Below, one piece after another: positions 25,386-34,272 of a DNA stretch of 34,306 bases. How positions within the stretch are numbered: the first letter of the stretch is position 1; each line of letters begins with the position of its first letter. The position numbers and the translations under genes were made by a program. This stretch comes from Acidovorax sp. (lineage in GTDB: Bacteria; Pseudomonadota; Gammaproteobacteria; Burkholderiales; Burkholderiaceae_C). Below the pieces are notes generated by a model. That model was not told the DNA's origin. It worked only from the letters and a program-made list of their open reading frames with translations, and did not search any database. The stretch is taken from NCBI RefSeq assembly GCF_022763525.1, contig NZ_JALEGG010000169.1:1-34306 (forward strand), given 5' to 3'.

Positions 25386-28300
25386 TCAGAACAGGGAGCG
25401 TTGAGGCGAATCGGACTCCGGCGGGCCCAAGGGTTGTGCTGGAGGCAATGGCGGTGGCGGCAGCGTTGGGGCGGCTTGCGCCGGGTGAACAGAGGCGGGC
25501 TGCGCCCGTCCTGGCCCTTGTGCTGCGGGGGCGAGAGTATGCCTCAGCACGCCCTCTGCGCGCTGCGGTGCGCCGGGGCCCTGTGGCGCGGCGTCCGGCA
25601 CGGGGACGAGGCGCCCGTCACCTGTCAGAAAAGCTGCGTGCACGCGCTCGCCCGGCGTCTGGCCCCGCACGGCGCTGCGGTAACGCTGCAGCTGGGCCTG
25701 CAACGCGGGCTGGCGCTCGGGCTCGGCGGCGCTCTTGTAGTCCAGCACCCACCAACCGGCGCGTTCAGGCGGCTGCTGGCAGTGCACCAGCCGGTCGATA
25801 CGCAGGCTTTGCCCCTGGAAGTACAGCGGGGCTTCGTTGATCGCAAGGTCCACGACGCTGCGGTCCCAGGCCCACGCGCCTTCGCCGGTCAGGATGCGCT
25901 GCGCGGTCTGCGCCGCCACGCGGGCCGCCGCCGGGGTGATGTCGAAGTCCCGCGCGAGATGGGCCACGCGGGCCGCCGGCCAGCCGTGGGCGCGCAGGTC
26001 GGCCAGCGGCGCCCCCGCCACCCCGGCCTGTTCCAGCAACTGGTGCATGGCTTCGCCCAGGCGCGAGGCTGGGGTGGAAAAAAGCAATGCTGCCGCGGGG
26101 TCCGGGGCTTCTTGCTCGTCTACCGCCTCCCCTTGGCCGCCATCGGCCCGCACGGACGGCGCGGCGCGCAAAGAAACAGGGAGCACAGGCAACTCGGCCA
26201 GCGTGACAAGGTCGGGGACGCCCTCGGCCGTGCCCGTCCCGCCCAGTCCAGCAAGTTCAACCGATGCATCGGATGCATCCGCCCCATCCGGCGCACCCGC
26301 CGCATCCACATCCGCCAGCAAGGGCGCCAGCCGGTTCCACCAGCTGCCCGGTGCCGATACGCTGGGTTGCACGGACGACAGCGCCAGGCAGTGCTTGGCG
26401 CGCGTCATCGCCACATAAAGCATGTTGAGCTCTTCGCGCTGGCGGGCTTGCTGCTCGACGGCCAACGCAGCTTCGGCGCTGGGAGGCGGGCTCGATTCGC
26501 TGGCCAGGAAGACAAAGCCCGCGGGCTCGGCCTTCTCGCCGGGCCAGTCCACCAGCACGCCCATGGTCTCGGCCTTTTGCGGGCGGGTGTCGGTATCCAG
26601 CAGCAGCACGCAGCGCGCCTCCAGCCCCTTGGCGCCGTGCACGGTGAGCAGGCGCACAGCCTGGGCATCGGCGCGGCCCGGTGCGCGCACGCCACCTTTC
26701 TTCATGGCGCGCACGAACGCGTAGGGCGTGAGGTAGCGACCGCCATCGTGCTGCAGCGCGGCCGACAGCAGCGCGCGCAGGTTGGCCAGCACCGTTGCGC
26801 GCTGCGCGGCGGGCGCGGCCGCCGCAAAGCGGGCCAGCACATCGGCATGCTGGTAGATGGCATGCAGTGCGTCGTGCGGGGGCCACGCATCCACCCATGC
26901 TTTGTATTGAGCCAAATTGGCCACCAGCGCTTGCATACTCGGCGGAAGAAGCTCCGTTTTTTGTAGCAAATCAAACCAGCTCGTGCCCGCATGCGCTGGC
27001 TGTCGGCGCAGCACGGCCAGCGAGACCAGCGCCTCGTCGCCCAGGCCGAACAGCGGCGACCTGAGCGCGCGCGCCAGCGACAGGTCGTGCCCGGTGGACA
27101 CCAGCGCATCCAGCAGCGCCACCACGTCCTGCACCTCGGGCGCGTCGAACAGGTCGGCCTTTTCGGGCTGCACGCACGGCAGGTGCAACGCGCGCAAGGC
27201 GTCTTGCATGCTGGCAAGCCGGTCACGCTTGCGGGCCAGCACCAGTACTTCATTGGGCGGCGTGCCGGCCGCAATCTGCTGCGCCACCCAGGTGGCCGCC
27301 TGCGCGCATTCGCGCATGCGCTGGGTTTCCTCGGCCTCGTGGCGCGGCTCGGTCAGGCTGTCCCGCCAGGCGAAGGGGTCCGATCCCCCACCGCCGCCAG
27401 AATCGAGCGGCAGGATGGCGGGCAGCCGCAGCAACACGCCGGGGTCTTTCGACTCGGTGGTGTGGTCGCGGAAGCCGCTGGTCTCGTGCTGCGCCTGGGC
27501 CGCGCCCATCACATGGTTGACGGCAGCGATGACGCCCGTGGCGTTGCGACGGGTGTGATCGCAACTGAGCAGGTCGCCGCCGAGACCGTCGCGCACAAAG
27601 GCCTGCGCTGCAAGGAACACCTGCGGCTCGGCGCGACGGAAGCGGTAGATGCTCTGCTTGGGGTCGCCCACGATGAACACGCTGGGCGGCTTCTGGCCGC
27701 TGGCGCCACCGCCCGATCCGGCATAGCCAGCGAGCCACGCATGCAGTGCCTGCCACTGCAAGGGGTTCGTGTCCTGGAATTCGTCGACCAGCAGGTGGCG
27801 GATGCGGGCGTCCAGGCGCTCCTGCACCCAGCCGGACAGCACCGGGTCGGCCAGCATGACCAGCGCCGTGCGCTCCACATCGTTCATGTCCACCCAGCCG
27901 TGCTGGTGCTTGACGGCCGCGTACTCCGCGATCAGCCGGCGCGCCAGGCGGGCCATGCGCTGCTGGTGCTGCCACGCGTCATGCTGGCGCCGCGCAATGA
28001 GCAGGCGCTGCAGCTCGGGCTCGGCCTCTTGGGCGGCGGCGCACTTTTCAAGGTGCTTGGTCAGCCGGTCTTCCTTGGCGACGAACAGGGCCTTGCGCAA
28101 GGCGTCCAGCCTCAGGTTGAGGTCCGGGCACGCGAGCGCATCGATGATGGCGTCGGCCGCCTTCTGCGGCGTCTTGTTGGCCTCGGCGCCCAGCATCTTC
28201 GCGCGGGCCAGCCAGCGCTGGCGGCTGGCATCGCCCTGCAGCGCCTCGGCGGGCTCGTTGAACGCTGCAAGGTCCGGGCAATGCTGCTGGAACGGCGGCA

Positions 28301-28982
28301 CCGAGGCGTCCACCACGCCCGCGGCGTCAGCCAGGTCGAACTCCACCCGCTTGGCGAGCGCCGCCGCCAGGGCCTTGTGCGTTTGCGAACGGCCGTGGCG
28401 GGCCACGACGGCCTCGTAGTCGGCCCGCAGTTCGGGGCTGGCCGCCACGGCATGCAGGAAGGGGCGCCACACCTCGCGCACGGCCTCTTCATCGTCTTCG
28501 AGCAGTTCGAAGTTGGCGGGCAACCCCTGCGCCTGCAGCAGCGCCAGCGGCGCCGTGCCCAGCAGCGCAGCAAACCAGCTGTGGAAGGTGCGGATTTGCA
28601 CGGGCCGGCCGCTGGCCAGCATCTGGCGGTATAAATTTTGTAGCGCTTCGCGCTTATCCAGAGCGCGTTGGGGGCTGATTCCCCTTGAAATCAGCTCTGC
28701 GGAGAGCTCGTCCAGCGGCTTGTGGCTGAAGGCCTCCAGCCATTCCTGCAAACGCTGCCGCATCTCGCCCGCAGCCTTCTTGGTAAAGGTGATCGCCAAG
28801 ATCTCGTGCGGCGCGGCGCCATCGAGCAGTGACCGCAGCATGCGCGAGACAAGCATCCAGGTCTTGCCCGCACCGGCGCAGGCCTCCACGGCCACGCTGC
28901 GCGCGGGGTCGCAGGCGATGGCATAGAACGCCTCGCGCGAGACGGGGCGGCCGTTGTGTTCATACGCGGCTTGCTGAGTCAT
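25386..28982 (-). CDS. AddA-like UvrD-family helicase-nuclease
   Basis: 1198 residues. ATP-dependent helicase with a nuclease domain, acting with the upstream AddB-like protein in double-strand break processing. Motifs in order: Walker A VEACAGAGKTWM near residue 38, TFTKKAAGEMR, DEXX LLVDEFQDTNPLQWQAL, GDPKQSIYRFRRAEP, VRLLTVHGAKGLEA and LYVAMTRAKH. The C-terminal nuclease has GEAMHQLLEQ, LRIDRLV and VLDYKSA with the AddA/RecB catalytic Asp and Lys. The last 80 residues are a Pro/Ala/Gln-rich tail. ATG 28982 was chosen; a TTG two codons earlier is possible. An interspersed repeat lies at residues about 100-117. No recC-like gene is present, which favours AddAB over RecBCD. Confidence 0.9.
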   Translation of the reverse strand: MTQQAAYEHNGRPVSREAFYAIACDPARSVAVEACAGAGKTWMLVSRMLRSLLDGAAPHEILAITFTKKAAGEMRQRLQEWLEAFSHKPLDELSAELISRGISPQRALDKREALQNLYRQMLASGRPVQIRTFHSWFAALLGTAPLALLQAQGLPANFELLEDDEEAVREVWRPFLHAVAASPELRADYEAVVARHGRSQTHKALAAALAKRVEFDLADAAGVVDASVPPFQQHCPDLAAFNEPAEALQGDASRQRWLARAKMLGAEANKTPQKAADAIIDALACPDLNLRLDALRKALFVAKEDRLTKHLEKCAAAQEAEPELQRLLIARRQHDAWQHQQRMARLARRLIAEYAAVKHQHGWVDMNDVERTALVMLADPVLSGWVQERLDARIRHLLVDEFQDTNPLQWQALHAWLAGYAGSGGGASGQKPPSVFIVGDPKQSIYRFRRAEPQVFLAAQAFVRDGLGGDLLSCDHTRRNATGVIAAVNHVMGAAQAQHETSGFRDHTTESKDPGVLLRLPAILPLDSGGGGGSDPFAWRDSLTEPRHEAEETQRMRECAQAATWVAQQIAAGTPPNEVLVLARKRDRLASMQDALRALHLPCVQPEKADLFDAPEVQDVVALLDALVSTGHDLSLARALRSPLFGLGDEALVSLAVLRRQPAHAGTSWFDLLQKTELLPPSMQALVANLAQYKAWVDAWPPHDALHAIYQHADVLARFAAAAPAAQRATVLANLRALLSAALQHDGGRYLTPYAFVRAMKKGGVRAPGRADAQAVRLLTVHGAKGLEARCVLLLDTDTRPQKAETMGVLVDWPGEKAEPAGFVFLASESSPPPSAEAALAVEQQARQREELNMLYVAMTRAKHCLALSSVQPSVSAPGSWWNRLAPLLADVDAAGAPDGADASDASVELAGLGGTGTAEGVPDLVTLAELPVLPVSLRAAPSVRADGGQGEAVDEQEAPDPAAALLFSTPASRLGEAMHQLLEQAGVAGAPLADLRAHGWPAARVAHLARDFDITPAAARVAAQTAQRILTGEGAWAWDRSVVDLAINEAPLYFQGQSLRIDRLVHCQQPPERAGWWVLDYKSAAEPERQPALQAQLQRYRSAVRGQTPGERVHAAFLTGDGRLVPVPDAAPQGPGAPQRAEGVLRHTLAPAAQGPGRAQPASVHPAQAAPTLPPPPLPPAQPLGPPESDSPQRSLF
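28632..28682 (+). repeat. Short interspersed repeat within the addA-like gene
   Basis: ATAAATTTTGTAGCGCTTCG, then CGCTTATCCAGAGCGCGTTG, then GGGGCTGATT. It shares GCGCTTATCCA and AGCGC with the moeA copy and AGCGCTTCGCGCT with the dnaX copy. It encodes residues about 100-117 of the helicase (GISPQRALDKREALQNLY on the minus strand), between helicase motifs, in frame. Confidence 0.6.
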
Positions 28983-29049
28983 TTCCAAAATCCACGATCT
29001 CCCACTCGCCGACAGTCTTCAAAACGGGCGCGCACCCAGCCGGGGATGC

Positions 29050-29139
29050 CGCGCAAGGGCCGCCCCGCCGCGCTGGCATCGTCCCCCCTCCCGGCGCAGC
29101 CGAGAGAGGGGGTGAAGCCGCGCAGCGGCTCAGGGGGGT
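29050..29139 (-). repeat. Double-hairpin interspersed repeat, copy 5
   Basis: On the minus strand it begins 12 bases after the AddB-like stop: CCCCCCTGAGCCGCTGCGCG, GCTTCACCCCCTCTCTCGGC, GGGAGGGGGGACGATGCC, ending GGCGGGGCGGCCCTTGC. A complete copy. It lies between addB and addA, so it is inside the presumed operon, and could reduce read-through. Confidence 0.75.
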
Positions 29140-29151
29140 GTCCCTTCCTCG

Positions 29152-31695
29152 TCACCAGAAATCCTTGCGACACAGGCCGCGCGCAGCGCAGTACTCACAC
29201 ACGGCCCCTTCGCCCAGCGCGGCCATGGGGTCGCCCGCAGCGATACGTTCGAAATCGTGCTGGATGCCCTCCACGAGCAGGTCGCGCAGGTGCACCACCT
29301 CTTCCTGCTCGTGCAACTGCGTCTCGCCGCGCTCGCCCACGTTCACATAGGCGGCACGCAGCGTGTCGTGGCTCAGCAAGGCCGCGTAGAACGCGAGCTG
29401 GGTGTCTTCGGCACCTGCTGCAATGCGCTTGCGCGTGACCGCGTCGTTTTCGGTCTTGTAGTCAATGACCAGCGGCGTGGGCTCGCCCGTGGTCGAGACA
29501 GAATCGATGCGGTCGATGGTGCCCACCAGCTGCAGCGTGCCCAGGGGCTGGCGGGTCTGCACTTCGGCCTGCTGAAAGTGCCCGCCGGCCTGCTCGTGCT
29601 GGGCCAGCCAGCGCAAGTAACCATCGCGCACCTGCGGCCAGCCTGCGGCAAAGGGCAGGAAATCGCCCTCCCCCAGCCCTTGCTGCCGGGTGACGGCCTG
29701 GGCGGCGGCGTCCATGCGCGCCGCGCGGGCTGCGGCGTCCTCCACCGGGTCGGCCAGCAGCGCCTCATGGAAGTGCTGCAGTACTGCATGCAGCCAGTTG
29801 CCGAAATCGCGCTTGTCCACTTCGGCGGCCAGCTCGTCCGCCTCTTGCAGGCCCAGCTGGCGCAGCGCAAAGAACCGGTAGGGACAGTGCCGCAGGTCGG
29901 AATAGGCCGTGGACGAGAGACGCTCCACCGGCAGCAACCGTGCGTCAGGCAGCGGCCGCTGTGTGGGATGGGCCGCCACGCCGCGCTGCGTGCGGCCATC
30001 AACACCCTCGGCGGCTGCGCCGTCCAGATGCAGGGCCAGCACCAGCGCGCTGGCCAGTAGGGGCTCCCCGCCCTCATCGCCCGTGCGCCAGAGCACGTCC
30101 ACCACCGGCGTTTTCAGGGCGTGATGCCAGGCGGCACGCTGGGCCGCTTCCAGGGATTCGCGCGTGGGCAGCCCCCAGGCCAGGCGCTGCGCCGAAGTCC
30201 ATTCGCCCACCGGTTCCGGTGCAGGCTGCAAGCGCTTTTCGTCGCAGCCAGGCAGGACCAGGGCGGCAAACGGACGGGCCAGCAACTGGGGCATGGGCAG
30301 GACGGTGACCGGTGCATCCCCCGCGTGGGGCGGCACGTAGCGTGCCGCTTCCAGCACCTCGTTGGCCCAGCGGGTGAACTCTGCCAGCGACATGCGCCGG
30401 CCCGCGCCATCCCAATCCGACAACTCCGCCTCCTGCCCCGCCTGGAGACGCAGCGCTGCCAGCACGCGGGCACCAGCGGCATCCGCTTCCAGGACCGGCC
30501 ACTGGCCGCTCGCGGCCAGGAGGGTGCGCAGGGCAATCAACCACTGGACCAGGGCGCGCGGGGCGCGCAAGGCTTCGCGCCAAGCCTGCACCTGCGCAAC
30601 CCACTCCGCCACGGCGGGTTGATCGGACCACGAGCGCTCTGCAGCAGCGGACCAGGCAGCCATGGCGCCCTTGCGCAGAGCCCGCTCCAGCGCGCGCAGC
30701 TGTGCGGCAGGTACCTCAGGCGCATGCTTGAGCCAGTCCAGCACCTCGTCGGTCGAGGCATCCCACGTGCAGGCCTTCAGGGCGGCCATCAGTTGCGCCG
30801 CTGCGCGAGTGGTGGACAGCGTCCAGCCGTTTTCATCGCGCACCGCCACACCGCTGCTGAGCAGGTGCGCGCCGATACGCCGCGTGAGGGCACGGTCATT
30901 GGCCGCAAGCGCCACGGGCGTGCGGCCTGCCGCCACGTGGGCCAGCACGCAGGCAGCCGCACGGTGGGCTTCATCCTCGGCATCGCTGCAAGGGTGCAGC
31001 GCAACACGGCCTGCAAGGCGTGTTTCCTCCGCCGACGCGGTAAGCGTCACGGCCCGGGCCTTGTCGCCCCATAGGGCTTGCAACGCATTGGCCAGGGGCT
31101 CCTCCTGAAAGCCCTGCAGCACCACCAGGGCGTCCACCGCGTCATGCACCCCGGGCTCGAACAAGACGTCGGTGGCGTGGCGCGAAGCGAGCACCCATTC
31201 CAGCGCAACACGTGCCACCACGGCTTCGAAGCGGAGGGTGGACATGCTGTCCGCTTCGGGCAGCAGCGCGCGAGCGGCACTTCCCCAGGCCGCCCGACTC
31301 GCGGGAGCCACCGCGGCAACGACCGGCGCCAACTGGGCCGCAGCCTCCTGCAACGCCGACGCCAGCAGTTCACGCTGCGCGCCCAGGCCGGCACGGTCGA
31401 GCAGCGTACGGGCGGTGAGCGTGTCGCGCGCCACATCCCCCGCCAGATCGTCGCCCTGCGGCACGAACGCGGCCAGCTGCCGGGCCCAGTTGCGGGTGGT
31501 CTCGAACCGGGGCGCAAAGCCGTCGGGATGGTGCAACGCCCAGTACCGCTGCGCCCAAGGCATCAGCTGCGCGTAGGGAACGAGCACCACCGTGCGCGCG
31601 GGGTGGGCCGCGCACTGCTGCATGTGCAGGCTCACCTCGGCCAAAACGCGTCGCCACAAGGCCGCGCATTCATCGCTTTTCGCTATGACAGTCAT
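29152..31695 (-). CDS. AddB-like PD-(D/E)XK nuclease with iron-sulfur motif
   Basis: 847 residues. Partner of the AddA-like helicase in break resection. The N-terminal half is a degenerate helicase-like region. The C-terminal nuclease has LVGTIDRIDSV and LVIDYKTEN (Asp and Lys of the PD-(D/E)XK site). Four cysteines match the AddB 4Fe-4S layout: one in LRHCPYRFFALRQ before the nuclease and C-x2-C-x5-C in CEYCAARGLC near the end. Start: ATG 31695 is preferred; GTG 31746 in the same frame is possible, and neither has a Shine-Dalgarno sequence. It diverges from trxA. Annotators may call it only PD-(D/E)XK nuclease family protein. Confidence 0.85.
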   Translation of the reverse strand: MTVIAKSDECAALWRRVLAEVSLHMQQCAAHPARTVVLVPYAQLMPWAQRYWALHHPDGFAPRFETTRNWARQLAAFVPQGDDLAGDVARDTLTARTLLDRAGLGAQRELLASALQEAAAQLAPVVAAVAPASRAAWGSAARALLPEADSMSTLRFEAVVARVALEWVLASRHATDVLFEPGVHDAVDALVVLQGFQEEPLANALQALWGDKARAVTLTASAEETRLAGRVALHPCSDAEDEAHRAAACVLAHVAAGRTPVALAANDRALTRRIGAHLLSSGVAVRDENGWTLSTTRAAAQLMAALKACTWDASTDEVLDWLKHAPEVPAAQLRALERALRKGAMAAWSAAAERSWSDQPAVAEWVAQVQAWREALRAPRALVQWLIALRTLLAASGQWPVLEADAAGARVLAALRLQAGQEAELSDWDGAGRRMSLAEFTRWANEVLEAARYVPPHAGDAPVTVLPMPQLLARPFAALVLPGCDEKRLQPAPEPVGEWTSAQRLAWGLPTRESLEAAQRAAWHHALKTPVVDVLWRTGDEGGEPLLASALVLALHLDGAAAEGVDGRTQRGVAAHPTQRPLPDARLLPVERLSSTAYSDLRHCPYRFFALRQLGLQEADELAAEVDKRDFGNWLHAVLQHFHEALLADPVEDAAARAARMDAAAQAVTRQQGLGEGDFLPFAAGWPQVRDGYLRWLAQHEQAGGHFQQAEVQTRQPLGTLQLVGTIDRIDSVSTTGEPTPLVIDYKTENDAVTRKRIAAGAEDTQLAFYAALLSHDTLRAAYVNVGERGETQLHEQEEVVHLRDLLVEGIQHDFERIAAGDPMAALGEGAVCEYCAARGLCRKDFW

Positions 31696-31804
31696 AGCGT
31701 CGCAAGGCCCGGCCACACCGGTGAACGTGGGATTGGTTTCTGTCACAATGCCCAGACTTTAAACGTACACCGGTCGCAACCCGCTCAAAATCAAGGAATC
31801 CGCC

Positions 31805-32137
31805 ATGGCCAGCGAACTCATCAAACATGTCTCTGACGCCAGCTTTGAAGCCGACGTGCTCCAGCCCGGCACCGCCGTGCTGGTGGACTACTGGGCCGAG
31901 TGGTGCGGTCCCTGCAAAATGATCGCCCCCATCCTGGACGAAGTGGCTGGCACCTACCAAGGCAAGCTCACGATCGCCAAAATGAACGTGGACGAAAACC
32001 GCGAGATCCCGGCCAAGTTCGGTATTCGCGGCATCCCCACGCTGATGCTGTTCAAGGATGGCCAGTTGGCCGCCACCAAGGTGGGCGCCATGAGCAAGGC
32101 CCAGCTCACGGCTTTCATCGATCAGCAACTGGCCTGA
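31805..32137 (+). CDS. trxA: Thioredoxin
   Basis: 110 residues, cytoplasmic. The general disulfide reductase, kept reduced by thioredoxin reductase. The active site is WC34-G-P-C37-K; cis-proline region [19 protein letters not shown] lies seven bases before ATG 31805. A TTTAAA at 31757-31762 could be a weak -10. It is followed by a strong terminator and then rho, an order usual in Burkholderiales. Confidence 0.97.
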   Translation: MASELIKHVSDASFEADVLQPGTAVLVDYWAEWCGPCKMIAPILDEVAGTYQGKLTIAKMNVDENREIPAKFGIRGIPTLMLFKDGQLAATKVGAMSKAQLTAFIDQQLA

Positions 32138-32149
32138 TCCCTCGCCCTT

Positions 32150-32190
32150 TGCGCCCCGCAGACCTCGCGGTCTTGCCGGGGCGCAGTTTC
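32150..32190 (+). terminator. Terminator after trxA
   Basis: TGCGCCCCG (32150-32158) pairs perfectly with CGGGGCGCA (32177-32185), with an inner GACC/GGTC stem, followed by GTTTCC. It lies 12 bases after the trxA stop. The T tract is short but the stem is strong. Confidence 0.7.
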
Positions 32191-32262
32191 CAAGGCAGCA
32201 CCCCTTTTGCCACAGGCGGGCAGCCAGAACGCGCGGCAAGCATCGCACGATTTTTTTCCTGT

Positions 32263-32268
32263 CATAAT
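32263..32268 (+). promoter_or_regulatory. Probable -10 element of rho
   Basis: CATAAT after a T7 run (32251-32257). Transcription starting near 32275 would give rho a leader of about 128 bases. No good -35 hexamer is visible at 16-18 bases. rho is commonly controlled by its own leader in other bacteria, but no such element can be shown here. Confidence 0.35.
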
Positions 32269-32402
32269 TCGCCCCGATCACCGGCCTGCATGCATTGGCA
32301 GCCGGACCAGGATCCTCGGCGTACCAGGCCTGCAAACAGCGGCCCTCCCGGTACAGCCCCCTCCCCCCAAGATTCTTACCAGCTCCGCCAAGGAGTCACT
32401 CC

Positions 32403-33665
32403 ATGCACTTAAACGAACTCAAGGCACTGCACGTGTCTGAAGTCCTGAAGCAGGCCGAAGAACTCGAAATCGAAAACACGGGCCGCATGCGCAAGCAGGA
32501 GCTGATGTTTGCCATCATCAAGAAGCGCGCCAAGGCTGGCGAGCAAGTGTTTGCAGACGGCGTGCTGGAAATCCTGCCCGACGGATTCGGTTTCCTGCGC
32601 AGCCCCGACACCAGCTTTACGGCGAGCACGGACGACATCTACATCAGCCCCAGCCAGGTGCGCCGCTTCAACCTGCACACGGGCGACATGATCGAAGGCG
32701 AAGTGCGCACGCCCAAGGACGGCGAGCGCTACTTTGCCCTGACCAAGCTTGACTCGGTCAATGGCGGACCGCCCGAGCAGAACAAGCACAAGGTGATGTT
32801 CGAAAACCTGACGCCCTTGTTCCCCAAAGAGCAGATGCGCCTGGAACGCGACATCAAGGGCGACGAGAACATCACCGGCCGCATCATCGACATCATTGCG
32901 CCCATCGGCCGAGGCCAGCGCGCGCTGATCGTGGCACCGCCCAAGAGCGGCAAGACGGTGATGATGCAGCACATCGCCCACGCCATCACCGCCAACAACC
33001 CCGACGTGCACCTGATGGTGCTGCTGGTGGACGAGCGCCCGGAAGAAGTGACCGAAATGCAGCGCACGGTCAAGGGCGACATCATTGCGTCCACCTTCGA
33101 CGAACCCGCCGCCCGCCACGTGCACGTGGCCGAGATGGTGATCGAGCGCGCCAAGCGCCTGGTCGAGCTGAAGAAGGACGTGGTGATCCTGCTGGACTCC
33201 ATCACCCGCCTGGCCCGGGCCTACAACAACGTGGTGCCCTCCAGCGGCAAGGTGCTCTCGGGCGGCGTGGACGCTGCCGCACTGCAGCGCCCCAAGCGCT
33301 TCTTCGGCGCGGCGCGCAAGGTCGAAGAAGGCGGCTCGCTCACCATCATCGCTACCGCGCTGGTTGACACCGGCAGCCGCATGGACGAAGTGATCTTTGA
33401 AGAATTCAAAGGCACGGGCAACTGCGAAATCCATCTGAACCGCCGCCTGTACGAAAAGCGCGTGTTCCCCGCCATCGAACTCAACAAGAGCGGCACGCGC
33501 CGTGAAGAACTGCTGCTGGCCCCTGAGATCCTGCAGAAGACCCGGATCCTGCGCCAGTTCATGTACAACATGGACGAGATCGAGTCCATGGAGCTCATGA
33601 TCAAGAACATGAAGGCCACAAAAACCAATGTGGACTTCTTCGACATGATGAGAAGGGGTGGGTAA
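32403..33665 (+). CDS. rho: Transcription termination factor Rho
   Basis: 420 residues (E. coli 419). Hexameric RNA helicase that ends transcription. The N-terminal RNA-binding domain contains [17 protein letters not shown] and [14 protein letters not shown]. Walker A is APPKSGKT, Walker [17 protein letters not shown], and the Q and R loops ([23 protein letters not shown]) are present. ATG 32403 has AAGGAG about eight bases upstream; an open frame reaches back to 32295 but only the [14 protein letters not shown] start matches the family. The repeat at 33666 follows its stop at once. Confidence 0.98.
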   Translation: MHLNELKALHVSEVLKQAEELEIENTGRMRKQELMFAIIKKRAKAGEQVFADGVLEILPDGFGFLRSPDTSFTASTDDIYISPSQVRRFNLHTGDMIEGEVRTPKDGERYFALTKLDSVNGGPPEQNKHKVMFENLTPLFPKEQMRLERDIKGDENITGRIIDIIAPIGRGQRALIVAPPKSGKTVMMQHIAHAITANNPDVHLMVLLVDERPEEVTEMQRTVKGDIIASTFDEPAARHVHVAEMVIERAKRLVELKKDVVILLDSITRLARAYNNVVPSSGKVLSGGVDAAALQRPKRFFGAARKVEEGGSLTIIATALVDTGSRMDEVIFEEFKGTGNCEIHLNRRLYEKRVFPAIELNKSGTRREELLLAPEILQKTRILRQFMYNMDEIESMELMIKNMKATKTNVDFFDMMRRGG

Positions 33666-33717
33666 TCCCCCCTGAGCCCCCCTGAGTCGCCATAGGCGCC
33701 TTCCCCGGAGGGGGTCA
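33666..33717 (+). repeat. Double-hairpin interspersed repeat, copy 6 (short)
   Basis: Starts at the base after the rho stop: CCCCCCTGAGCCCCCCTGAG with the CCCCCTGAG start doubled, then a TCGCCATAGGCGCC hairpin and TTCCCCGGAGGGG. The GCGGGGCGG tail is missing. It may serve as the rho 3' end. Confidence 0.6.
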
Positions 33718-33833
33718 CCACCTGTGGACTGTCAGAGCCAGATCCATGGTGGCACTGGTATCAGTGCCGCGCCGGTTTTATCACCATGCCGGATGCGAAA
33801 CGGCGCTGAAAATGATGCATAGGAGCCCTGTGC

Positions 33834-33839
33834 CATAAT
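33834..33839 (+). promoter_or_regulatory. Probable -10 element of rpmE2
   Basis: CATAAT, 73 bases before the rpmE2 ATG. A weak AATGAT lies 17 bases upstream as a possible -35. The gap 33718-33911 holds no other gene. Confidence 0.4.
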
Positions 33840-33911
33840 AGAGGGCTTTTTCTTGCGGAAAGTACATCGGACTGGCCGGTGCGGCTCCCGCAGTTGACTC
33901 AAAGGAAGATC

Positions 33912-34166
33912 ATGAAAGAAGGCATTCACCCCAACTACCGCGAAGTGCTGTTCGTGGACCTGTCCAACGGTTTCAAGTTCGTCACCCGTTCGTGCGTGAA
34001 CACCAAGGAAACCGAAACCTTCGAAGGCAAGGAATATCCGCTGTTCAAGCTGGATACTTCCTCTGAATCGCACCCCTTCTACACTGGCACGCAAAAGTCG
34101 GTGGACAACATGGGTGGCCGCGTGGAACGCTTCCGCAACCGTTTCGGCAAGACCGCAGCCAAGTAA
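33912..34166 (+). CDS. rpmE2: 50S ribosomal protein bL31, type B
   Basis: 84 residues. Protein of the large ribosomal subunit near the subunit bridge. The sequence [20 protein letters not shown] and the later [14 protein letters not shown] are typical. Only one cysteine is present, so the CxxC zinc motif of type A bL31 is absent; type B forms are usually zinc-independent. AAAGGA lies six bases before ATG 33912. The gene follows rho, as in many Burkholderiales, with its own promoter and terminator. Confidence 0.96.
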   Translation: MKEGIHPNYREVLFVDLSNGFKFVTRSCVNTKETETFEGKEYPLFKLDTSSESHPFYTGTQKSVDNMGGRVERFRNRFGKTAAK

Positions 34167-34189
34167 TTCCACTTCTGCGCTCCCGCCAC

Positions 34190-34222
34190 AAAGGCAGCCC
34201 GGGCAACCGTGCTGCCTTTTTT
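34190..34222 (+). terminator. Rho-independent terminator of rpmE2
   Basis: GGCAGC (34193-34198) and GCTGCC (34211-34216) form a six-pair stem extended by AAA/TTT, followed by six T. It lies 24 bases after the rpmE2 stop. Confidence 0.9.
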
Positions 34223-34272
34223 CGTGGCTTTTGCCTTTATTCTCAGTGGCTTCGCACTAACTCCCGTCCCGC

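Noticed and set aside
26950-26985. A possible fifth copy of the short interspersed repeat in addA (TTTTTTGTAGCAAATCAAA)
   Set aside because: AT-rich and partly similar (TTTTGTAGC), but the GCGCTT core is missing, so similarity could be chance.
25386-31695. RecBCD instead of AddAB
   Set aside because: There is no recC or recD gene, the second protein has its own PD-(D/E)XK site and the AddB cysteine layout, and the first has a C-terminal AddA-type nuclease.
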